Assembly (NCBI GenBank): GCA_019421725.1
Contig: JAHZES010000007.1
Span: 5,993 to 23,212 of the forward strand
Origin: Clostridiales bacterium
Lineage (GTDB): Bacteria > Bacillota > Clostridia > Oscillospirales > Acutalibacteraceae
DNA length: 17,220 bases
Direction of reading: 5' to 3'
The position numbers and the translations under genes are program-made. Shown here piece after piece: positions 6,371 through 12,495 of the stretch. The notes under the pieces are model-generated. The model was not told the origin of the DNA, made no database searches, and saw nothing but the letters and a program-made list of their open reading frames with translations. Within the stretch, counting starts at the first letter, position 1; each line of letters opens with the position of its first letter.

Positions 6371-7222
6371 TCAGCTCTGCTTTTTCGGAAGATCGTCCTT
6401 GGGAGAAACGCCGAAGCGGTCACGGTACCGGCGGTAAAATGCCGAATAGTCGGTGAATCCGCTGCGCGCAAAGGCATCGGTGACCGAAACCCCGTCGCGG
6501 ATCGCTGCGCGCGCGATCATCAGTCGTTTGAGCAGAATGTAATTCCATACCGTGGTGCCTGTGGCCTGCCGGAACTGTTGGTTCAGGTAAGATTTGCTGA
6601 CGAAAAAGCGCGCTGCAAGCTCGGTCAGGTTCAGGTCCTCGGTCAGGTTGTTGTTGATATATTCCACAACGCTGCCAATCCTGCTTTGGGGCTCGGTCTC
6701 ACGGCCGGAGCCGGCCGGCTCTCCGCGGTGGATCTGCGCAAAAGCGCGCCGCAGCTCCAGCAGCACCGGCGGCAGGTTGCACACCACGGCAAGCCGGCGC
6801 GCAGCATCTCCCTCCCCCGTGGGCCGCGTCATGGAGTTCAGGCAGTTTAATACGAACTGCGAGTCGTATTCCTCCGGGCGGTAGAGATTCATTCGCCCTA
6901 CCGGCCGTTTGTAAAACGGCAGAAGAAGCTCCTCCTGGGGGTCGATGGCCGAAAGCAGCCGGGGCGGAAAATGGATCGCCATGCGCTCGTAAGGGGAATC
7001 CGGCAAAAGCTGAGCCTTGTGCGTTTCCCCCGGCCGCATCAGCAAAAGGCAGCGGGGCGAAAGGCGGTATTCGTTGCCTTCTACAAAGTAGGTTCCTTCG
7101 CCGCGCAAAAAGCAATACAACTCGCAGCTTTCGTGCGCATGCATGACAAACTGCGCTTCGCTCGGCGCTTCGTCGAGCGAATGATGAAAATAAAGCCCTT
7201 CGTTCTGATAAGAATACAACAC
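6371..7222 (-). CDS. AraC-family transcriptional regulator with cupin sensor domain
   Basis: A 283-residue regulator. The N-terminal half is an AraC-type cupin (HAHESCELYCFLRGEG, then a LLLMRPGETHKA strand) that probably binds a sugar or uronate. The C-terminal half (about residues 184-279) is the double helix-turn-helix domain: LTELAARFFVSKSYLNQQFR for the first, VTDAFARSGFTDYSAFYRRY for the second, followed by FGVSPKD. The start is uncertain. I prefer the GTG at 7222 because AAGGGAG lies eight bases upstream and the promoter (-10 at 7287-7282) leaves a normal leader. A GTG at 7258 would add 12 residues (beginning QTLFLPKGAGA) but has no clear ribosome binding site and only a 17-base leader. 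It is divergent from uxuA and likely controls that operon. Confidence 0.85.
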   Translation of the reverse strand: MLYSYQNEGLYFHHSLDEAPSEAQFVMHAHESCELYCFLRGEGTYFVEGNEYRLSPRCLLLMRPGETHKAQLLPDSPYERMAIHFPPRLLSAIDPQEELLLPFYKRPVGRMNLYRPEEYDSQFVLNCLNSMTRPTGEGDAARRLAVVCNLPPVLLELRRAFAQIHRGEPAGSGRETEPQSRIGSVVEYINNNLTEDLNLTELAARFFVSKSYLNQQFRQATGTTVWNYILLKRLMIARAAIRDGVSVTDAFARSGFTDYSAFYRRYRDRFGVSPKDDLPKKQS

Positions 7223-7281
7223 GGCGCCCGCTCCCTTCGGCAGAAACAGTGTCTGCACGGCATATCTGCAGCTCTGTTTTC

Positions 7282-7310
7282 AGTATAGCAAATTACCGGA
7301 CGCAAAACAA
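7282..7310 (-). promoter_or_regulatory. Promoter of the AraC-family regulator gene
   Basis: On the minus strand, TTGTTT (7310-7305) and TATACT (7287-7282) are 17 bases apart. The spacer contains CAAATTAC on the plus strand (7289-7296), the same word repeated upstream of the VanW operon. No good -10/-35 pair was found on the plus strand for uxuA, as often seen when an activator is needed. Confidence 0.58.
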
Positions 7311-7376
7311 TCCGTTTACAAATTTTGCTGCCGGGAATTCAGTATTTATTACCCACAAAGAAAGGAAACCGTACTT

Positions 7377-8420
7377 ATGAAAATGACATTCCGATGGTAT
7401 GGCGAGAGCGATCCCGTCACACTGGAAAAAATCGAACAGATCCCAACCATGAGCGGCATCGTTTCCGCCGTTTATGACGTTGCACCCGGAGGGGTCTGGA
7501 GCAATGAAAGCATTCAGAAGATCAAATCTGCCGCCGAGGCGCACCGCCTGGAGTTTGAAGTGGTGGAAAGCGTTCCGGTTGCGGAGGATATCAAGCTCGG
7601 AACGGCAAAGGCTCCCGCTATGATCGACGCCTATTGCGAAAACCTGCGCCGTCTTGGCAAGGCAGGCGTTAAATGTGTCTGCTACAACTTTATGCCGGTG
7701 TTTGACTGGCTGCGCAGCGAGCTGGAGCATCAGAATGAAGACGGCTCAAATTCGCTGGCTTACGATGATGAAACCGTCCGCTCCATGAACCCGTTGACCA
7801 GCGAGCTCTCGCTGCCGGGCTGGGACGAAAGCTACTCCAAGGAGCAGCTGCGCGGTTTGCTGGCGCAGTATGAGCAGGTCGGCGAGGAAAAGCTTTGGGA
7901 CAATCTGCAGACCTTCCTGGAGGCGGTGATCCCCGTTGCCGAGGAGAGCGGCATCAAAATGGCGATCCATCCGGACGATCCGCCGTGGGGTCTGTTTGGC
8001 CTGCCGCGCATCATTACCAGTGAAAAGAATCTTGACCGCTTTTTGAAGCTGGTGGATTCCCCGGCAAACGGACTGACCTTCTGCACCGGCTCGCTTGGCG
8101 CGAACCCGGAAAACGATCTGGTCAAAATGGCAAAGAAGTACGCTCAGCGGATTCACTTTGCTCATCTGCGCAATATTCTCTGGACCGGCGAAAAGCAGTT
8201 CCACGAAGTCGGCCATCCCACCAGCTGCGGCTCGCTTGACCTGTACGGGATCGTCCGCGCATTGGTGGAAGGCGGCTTTGACGGATATGTCCGTCCCGAC
8301 CACGGCCGCATGATCTGGGGCGAGACCGGCCGCTACGGATATGGCCTCTATGACCGCGCGCTTGGCGCGACCTATCTGGCAGGTCTGTTCGAGGCGGTTG
8401 AAAAGACGCTCGGGAAATAA
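7377..8420 (+). CDS. uxuA: Mannonate dehydratase UxuA
   Basis: A 347-residue cytosolic enzyme that removes water from D-mannonate to give 2-keto-3-deoxy-D-gluconate, using a divalent metal (Mn2+ in known members). The match runs end to end: MKMTFRWYGESDPVTLEKI, the QIPTMSGIVSAVYDV segment, ESVPVAEDIKLG, CYNFMPVFDW (residues 102-111), AIHPDDPPWGLFGLPRI (196-212), TFCTGSLG (234-241), HFAHLRNI (260-267) and VRPDHGR (305-311). Likely metal ligands are His198, Cys236, His263 and Asp308. The length fits the shorter Gram-positive form rather than the roughly 394-residue E. coli enzyme. AAAGGA lies ten bases before the ATG. It is the first gene of a five-gene same-strand cluster and is divergent from the AraC gene. 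Confidence 0.93.
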   Translation: MKMTFRWYGESDPVTLEKIEQIPTMSGIVSAVYDVAPGGVWSNESIQKIKSAAEAHRLEFEVVESVPVAEDIKLGTAKAPAMIDAYCENLRRLGKAGVKCVCYNFMPVFDWLRSELEHQNEDGSNSLAYDDETVRSMNPLTSELSLPGWDESYSKEQLRGLLAQYEQVGEEKLWDNLQTFLEAVIPVAEESGIKMAIHPDDPPWGLFGLPRIITSEKNLDRFLKLVDSPANGLTFCTGSLGANPENDLVKMAKKYAQRIHFAHLRNILWTGEKQFHEVGHPTSCGSLDLYGIVRALVEGGFDGYVRPDHGRMIWGETGRYGYGLYDRALGATYLAGLFEAVEKTLGK

Positions 8421-8459
8421 GCGTTCGGATCTGATTTTTATCCGGAGGAGGAGGCGCGC

Positions 8460-8852
8460 TTGCGTATCAAACTTCGAACTGTTGTGATAGACTGCCGGAA
8501 TGCCCGCGAGAGCGCCGCGTTTTACAGCCGACTGCTTGGCTGGCCGATCACTGCAGAGGAGCCGGATTGGATACTGATGCGCAATCCGGCAGGGGGAACA
8601 GGGCTTTCGTTTCAGACGGAAGAGGATTATGTTCCTCCGGTTTGGCCGGAAGAGCCGGGCAGACAGCAGAAGATGCTGCATCTGGATTTTCTTGTGGATG
8701 ATCTGGAAGCTGCCGCAGCCCATGCGTTGGAATGCGGCGCCCAAAAAGCAAAGGATCAGTTCCTGCAGGGCGTTATTGTGTTTTTTGACCCGAATGGACA
8801 TCCGTTCTGCCTGTTTGAAGATCCGGGATACCGTTGGCAGAACGAATCGTGA
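8460..8852 (+). CDS. VOC-family (glyoxalase/bleomycin-resistance fold) protein
   Basis: A 130-residue single-domain protein with the two beta-alpha-beta-beta-beta units of the vicinal oxygen chelate fold. The first unit begins TVVIDCRNARESAAFYSRLLGW (residues 8-29 region), and the second has MLHLDFLVDDLEAAAAHALE and ends VFFDPNGHPFCLFEDPG. Possible metal ligands are His74 and Glu120. VOC proteins include lyases, epimerases, dioxygenases and binding proteins, so no reaction is assigned. The start is TTG at 8460, supported by a GGAGGAGGAGG ribosome binding site just upstream. It sits between uxuA and uxuB, which suggests a helper role in the same pathway, for example on a sugar acid or a reactive carbonyl by-product. 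Confidence 0.8.
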   Translation: MRIKLRTVVIDCRNARESAAFYSRLLGWPITAEEPDWILMRNPAGGTGLSFQTEEDYVPPVWPEEPGRQQKMLHLDFLVDDLEAAAAHALECGAQKAKDQFLQGVIVFFDPNGHPFCLFEDPGYRWQNES

Positions 8853-8879
8853 TTTTCTTTTGGAAAGGAAGTATTTCTG

Positions 8880-9704
8880 ATGAATAAAACAATTGTGATC
8901 ACCGGAGCGGGCGGCGTGCTCTGCTCGTCGTTTGCGGAGGCTCTGGCAGCCGACGGCGCAAAGGTCGCGCTGCTCGACCTGAACGAGGAGGCTGCAAAGA
9001 AGGTTGCCGACCGCATCAATGCCGCCGGCGGAACCGCCAGGGCATACGGCACAAACGTGTTGGAACGCGAGTCCCTCAAGGCTGCGCATGAGGCGATCCT
9101 GGCCGACCTCGGCCCGTGCGATATCCTGATCAACGGAGCGGGGGGAAACAATCCCCGCTGCACCACCGCGCACGAGGTTTTTGAGCCGGGCGATGAAGAC
9201 CGCGAGGATATCAAGACCTTTTTCAATCTGGATAAATCCGGTTTTGATTTTGTGTTCAGCCTGAACCTGATGGGCTCGCTGCTGCCGACACAGGAATTTG
9301 CGCGCGACATGCTCGGCCGCAAGGGCTGCTCCATTCTGAACATTTCCTCCATGAACGCCTATACGCCGCTGACCAAGATCCCGGCCTACAGCGCGGCGAA
9401 GGCAGCAGTTTCCAACTTTACACAGTGGCTGGCTGTGCATTTTGCAAATCAGGATATCCGTGTGAACGCAATCGCTCCCGGCTTCTTTGTAACAAATCAG
9501 AACCGCGCGATGCTGTTTGACGAGGCCGGAAAGCCTACGGCGCGCACCGAGAAGATTCTGCGGGCAACGCCGATGGGTCGGTTCGGCGAAGCCGAAGAGC
9601 TGCTTGGCGCTGTGCGCTTCCTGCTGGACGATCAGGCCGCAGGCTTTGTTACGGGCGTTGTAATTCCGATCGACGGCGGTTTTTCCGCTTATTCCGGAGT
9701 CTGA
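8880..9704 (+). CDS. uxuB: D-mannonate oxidoreductase (fructuronate reductase), SDR type
   Basis: A 274-residue short-chain dehydrogenase. It has the nucleotide loop TGAGGVLCSSFA (residues 8-19), the NGAGG motif (85-89) and the catalytic set Ser157-Tyr170-Lys174 in NISSMNAYTPLTKIPAYSAA. The long insert before the catalytic serine (FFNLDKSGFDFVFSLNLMG) and the C-terminal stretch TPMGRFGEAEEL...IPIDGGFSAYSGV match the SDR-type UxuB of Bacillus (YjmF), which interconverts D-fructuronate and D-mannonate with NAD(H). This is unrelated in fold to the long-chain UxuB of E. coli. AAAGGAAG precedes the ATG. It lies next to uxuA, which takes the next step, so the pair would convert fructuronate to 2-keto-3-deoxygluconate. 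Confidence 0.9.
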   Translation: MNKTIVITGAGGVLCSSFAEALAADGAKVALLDLNEEAAKKVADRINAAGGTARAYGTNVLERESLKAAHEAILADLGPCDILINGAGGNNPRCTTAHEVFEPGDEDREDIKTFFNLDKSGFDFVFSLNLMGSLLPTQEFARDMLGRKGCSILNISSMNAYTPLTKIPAYSAAKAAVSNFTQWLAVHFANQDIRVNAIAPGFFVTNQNRAMLFDEAGKPTARTEKILRATPMGRFGEAEELLGAVRFLLDDQAAGFVTGVVIPIDGGFSAYSGV

Positions 9705-9740
9705 TTTTTGTGCTTTTGCCAGAAAGGAAGGGTGACCAGA

Positions 9741-10586
9741 ATGAGCCAGAAGATCTCTGTTTGTGCCTTTGCCGACGAAGCCGGGGATTCCCCGGAAGAG
9801 CAGATCGCCGCAATGCGGCAGAACGGCGTTGCGCTGCTGGAGCTGCGCAGCCTTTGGGGCCGCAATGTCACCACGCTGACAGACAGTGAATTGAAGAGCT
9901 TTTGCGCAATGCTGCACGAGAACGACCTTTCTGTGTGGTCCATCGGTTCGCCGTGCGGTAAAGGCAGGATCGACGAGCCGTTTGCACCGCAGCTGGAACA
10001 GATGAAGCGTACCGTGGAAATCGCCAGCCTGTGCGGCGCAAAACGAATCCGCATGTTCAGCTTTTACGGCTGTGAGGGCCGTTGGGAAGAAACGCGCGAC
10101 GAGGTGCTGCTGCGCCTTTCACGTTTTTGTGAGGCGGCAGAGGGCAGCGGTATTGTGCTGTGTCACGAAAACGAAAAAGCGATTTACGGCGATACGGCGG
10201 CACGCTGCCTGGATCTGCTGCAGAATCTTCCGAAGCTTCGCGCCGTTTTTGACCCGGCGAATTTCCTGCAGTGCGGTGAAGAGATTCCGGAAGCGTGGGA
10301 GCAGCTGCGCGGCTTTGTGGATTATCTGCATATTAAAGATGTCCGCGCCGACGGGATCCTTGTTCCGGCGGGCAGCGGAGAAGGAAGGCTCCCATGGCTT
10401 TGCGCGCAGTTTGCGGCGCAGGGCGGCAGCGTTATGACGCTGGAGCCTCACCTCAAGGTGTTCTCGGCGCTTTCCTCGTTGGAGCAGGAGGGTGACGAAA
10501 GCGCGATCGGTACCGCCTACGCTTCCAATCGGGAGGCGTTCGACGCGGCAGCCGCCGCGCTGTACAAAATTCTTTCGGCGCTGTAA
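9741..10586 (+). CDS. Sugar phosphate isomerase/epimerase-like TIM-barrel protein (AP_endonuc_2 family), first copy
   Basis: A 281-residue xylose-isomerase-like TIM-barrel protein. The likely metal ligands of the family are placed as expected: Glu143 in LCHENEKAIYG, Asp171 in VFDPANF, His197 in DYLHIKD and Glu235 in MTLEPH. This superfamily covers isomerases, epimerases, dehydratases (IolE) and enzymes acting on 3-keto sugars, so the reaction is left open. The start at 9741 (AGC next, MSQKISVCAF) is chosen over an upstream in-frame TTG because AAAGGAAGGG lies eight bases before it. It follows uxuB by 36 bases and is followed by a second, distant relative. It is probably transcribed with uxuA. 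Confidence 0.85.
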   Translation: MSQKISVCAFADEAGDSPEEQIAAMRQNGVALLELRSLWGRNVTTLTDSELKSFCAMLHENDLSVWSIGSPCGKGRIDEPFAPQLEQMKRTVEIASLCGAKRIRMFSFYGCEGRWEETRDEVLLRLSRFCEAAEGSGIVLCHENEKAIYGDTAARCLDLLQNLPKLRAVFDPANFLQCGEEIPEAWEQLRGFVDYLHIKDVRADGILVPAGSGEGRLPWLCAQFAAQGGSVMTLEPHLKVFSALSSLEQEGDESAIGTAYASNREAFDAAAAALYKILSAL

Positions 10587-10634
10587 CCGGCGTCGGCGAG
10601 TCCTTTTTAAATCGTTCAGAAAGAGGGTATTTCT

Positions 10635-11390
10635 ATGTTGTTGGGTGCGCAGATGTACACCGTGCGTGAGTATACAAAGGATTTGGATTCGTTTTCCGAG
10701 ACCCTGAAAAAAATTGCGGAGATTGGCTATACGGACGTTCAGGTTTCGGGCACCTGCCGTTTTGATGCGGATTGGCTGGCGGCAGAGCTGAAAAAAAATG
10801 GACTGACCTGCTCCATTACCCATACGCCGCAGAACCGTGTGCTGGACGAGACCGAACGGGTGATCGCCGAGCACAAAACATTCGGCTGCAAATATATCGG
10901 CATCGGCAGCTTGCCCGGCAGCGTGGAAAATTATTTTGATTTTCGCGATGAAATCATGACTGCGGCAAAGCGTATTAAGGCCGCAGGGCTGCAGATGATG
11001 CTGCACAACCATCACCGCGAATTTGAACGCAGCGGGCCGGATCGTATGACGTATATGGAACGCGTACTGCAGGATTTCCCGAATGGAGAGCTTGGAATCA
11101 CGCTGGATGTGTTCTGGGCGCAGTATGCCGGCGCCGACCCCGCCGAATGGCTCCAAAAGCTGGCCGGACGCGTTCCCTGCGTACACTTAAAGGATATGCA
11201 GGTCGTTGGCGGAAAGCAGTTGATGGCGAGCGTCGGCAGCGGAAATATGAATTTTTCCGCTATTCTTAAGGCTTGCGAGGCCTCCGGCGCGGAACATCTG
11301 CTAGTCGAGCAGGATGACTGCAACGGCGTCGATCCGTTTACCTGCCTGAGACGCAGTTATCAGTATCTGAAGAGTTTCGGCCTGCGCTGA
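10635..11390 (+). CDS. Sugar phosphate isomerase/epimerase-like TIM-barrel protein, second copy
   Basis: A 251-residue TIM-barrel protein of the same broad family as its neighbour but clearly divergent from it. It opens LGAQMYTVREYTKDLDSFSETLKK in the family style, and the active-site strands are MMLHNHHREFE (residues 121-131), ITLDVFWAQYAG (155-166), VHLKDM (183-188) and LLVEQDD (222-228). Asp158, His184 and Glu225 are probable metal ligands. The strand order fits IolE-like dehydratases and epimerases; the substrate is unknown. AAGAGGG lies seven bases before the ATG. It is the last gene of the uxu cluster, followed by a composite hairpin. Two such barrels together suggest successive steps on one sugar or two separate substrates. 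Confidence 0.84.
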   Translation: MLLGAQMYTVREYTKDLDSFSETLKKIAEIGYTDVQVSGTCRFDADWLAAELKKNGLTCSITHTPQNRVLDETERVIAEHKTFGCKYIGIGSLPGSVENYFDFRDEIMTAAKRIKAAGLQMMLHNHHREFERSGPDRMTYMERVLQDFPNGELGITLDVFWAQYAGADPAEWLQKLAGRVPCVHLKDMQVVGGKQLMASVGSGNMNFSAILKACEASGAEHLLVEQDDCNGVDPFTCLRRSYQYLKSFGLR

Positions 11391-11430
11391 ATCGGCGCCG
11401 CTCCGAACGGCATATCATAACAAATAAAAC

Positions 11431-11500
11431 GGGCAATCTGCAGGGACTGCAAAAAGGACGGAGCGTTCGGTTTGCAGCCTGGAGCGGGTTGCCCTCTTTT
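11431..11500 (+). terminator. Composite hairpin ending the uxu operon, probable terminator
   Basis: Nested stems: GGGCAA (11431-11436) with TTGCCC (11489-11494), CAGG (11441-11444) with CCTG (11478-11481), and CTGCAAA (11447-11453) with TTTGCAG (11471-11477). TCTTTT follows directly. The short T-run makes it less certain than the other terminators. The rest of the 200-base gap to the next gene has no clear promoter. Confidence 0.55.
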
Positions 11501-11529
11501 AACGAAACGGGTATTTTGATCAATGTGCT

Positions 11530-11542
11530 TTTGCGGCGCAAA
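11530..11542. promoter_or_regulatory. Perfect palindrome upstream of the acetyltransferase gene
   Basis: TTTGCG-G-CGCAAA is a perfect 13-base palindrome, 48 bases before the acetyltransferase start codon. It could be an operator; no -35/-10 pair was found beside it. Confidence 0.25.
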
Positions 11543-11590
11543 GGAGGGCGGACAACCGTTCTTTGGAAATAAAAGGAAAGGATATTTGAA

Positions 11591-12352
11591 ATGACATGTA
11601 AAATTACAGGGAGGGAAATCGCCGATGCTTTGCAGGAGCTGAAACTTCCCAGAGGGGTGCCGCTGCTTGTTCACAGCTCTCTGCGTTCGCTCGGAGCCCC
11701 GCTGCAGGATGGTGCGGCCGGGTTGGTGCGGCAGCTGACGGAAAGGCTCGGCCCGCAGGGGACCCTGGTGCTGCCAACGCTTTCGTTTTCCTCGGTGGAT
11801 GAAGCGGCTCCCGTTTTTGACGCACGCCGAACGCCCTCCGATTGCGGCGCACTGAGCGAATGGGTCCGGCAGCAGCCGGGGGTCTTTCGCAGCTGCCATG
11901 TGGTGTCTTCGGCGGCGGCGATCGGCTGGCAAGCCGCGGCGTTTACCGGCGGACACCTTGACACGCCGTGCGGCGGGGATACGCCTTACGGCCGCGTGAT
12001 TTCAGAAGGCGGCGCGGTGCTGTTCCTGGGGACCGGATTTGGCTGCAACACGCTGTTTCACGCTGCGGAGGAGGCGGAATCAAAGCCCTATTTGTGCTAC
12101 GCCAGCATTCGGAATGCCGATATTACCGACTGCACAGGCCGACGGTTTATCCATACCTTTCGCCGCTACAACTGCTATCAGACCGGGATACAGCGCTATC
12201 TTGAGAAAATGGGGCCGGTGTTTGAAGAGGCCGGCGTTCTTCGCAGAGCAAGGCTTGGAAATGCGGTCCTGACGCTGATTGACGCCGAAAAAAATTTTGA
12301 GCTTTGCCGGAGAACGCTGCGCGAGCATGAGGAATATCTTCGAAATCCATAA
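11591..12352 (+). CDS. AAC(3)-family (aminoglycoside 3-N-acetyltransferase-like) acetyltransferase
   Basis: A 253-residue protein of the AAC(3)/antibiotic acetyltransferase family, acetyl-CoA-dependent N-acyltransferases. Motifs in order: VPLLVHSSLRSLG (residues 23-35), GTLVLPTLSF (57-66), FDARRTPSDCGALSEW (76-91), DTPCGGDTPYGR (124-135), GAVLFLGTGFGCNTLFHAAE (141-160). His157 and Glu160 match the catalytic positions. The usual RS-HP-HS or RS-NP segment is changed to FRSCHVVSSAAAIG, losing the proline, so the acceptor may not be an aminoglycoside. Many chromosomal members have unknown acceptors; resistance should not be assumed. AAGGAAAGG lies nine bases before the ATG. It stands between two transcription units and may depend on read-through of the upstream hairpin. 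Confidence 0.8.
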   Translation: MTCKITGREIADALQELKLPRGVPLLVHSSLRSLGAPLQDGAAGLVRQLTERLGPQGTLVLPTLSFSSVDEAAPVFDARRTPSDCGALSEWVRQQPGVFRSCHVVSSAAAIGWQAAAFTGGHLDTPCGGDTPYGRVISEGGAVLFLGTGFGCNTLFHAAEEAESKPYLCYASIRNADITDCTGRRFIHTFRRYNCYQTGIQRYLEKMGPVFEEAGVLRRARLGNAVLTLIDAEKNFELCRRTLREHEEYLRNP

Positions 12353-12383
12353 AAGGCAGTCGGGAAAGAAGTAATTTATTGAC

Positions 12384-12412
12384 TTGCACAGCGGTTTGGG
12401 ATATGCTACAAT
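12384..12412 (+). promoter_or_regulatory. Promoter for the LCP gene
   Basis: TTGCAC (12384-12389) and TACAAT (12407-12412) are 17 bases apart, with TGC directly before the -10 (extended -10). An overlapping TTGACT/TATGCT pair (12379-12384 and 12402-12407) shifted by five bases has the same spacing. The leader to the start codon is about 75 bases. Confidence 0.65.
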
Positions 12413-12495
12413 AAATAAAAAATTGCCAAATTTATGCTTTTCCTGTCGAATGACTTTACCGCGCGCTATTTTTACTGCAAAAGGGGCTGAACCGC

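Noticed and set aside
7746..9917. 723-codon open frame on the minus strand across uxuA, VOC and uxuB
   Set aside because: It is the shadow of three well-supported plus-strand genes; its product is low-complexity and matches no family motif.
10119..11186. 355-codon open frame on the minus strand over the two TIM-barrel genes
   Set aside because: Antisense to two genes with clear active-site motifs; no ribosome binding site or recognisable domain.
11591..12352. Calling the acetyltransferase an acquired antibiotic resistance gene
   Set aside because: No mobile element, base-composition change or integron feature is nearby, and the substrate segment differs from known aminoglycoside enzymes.
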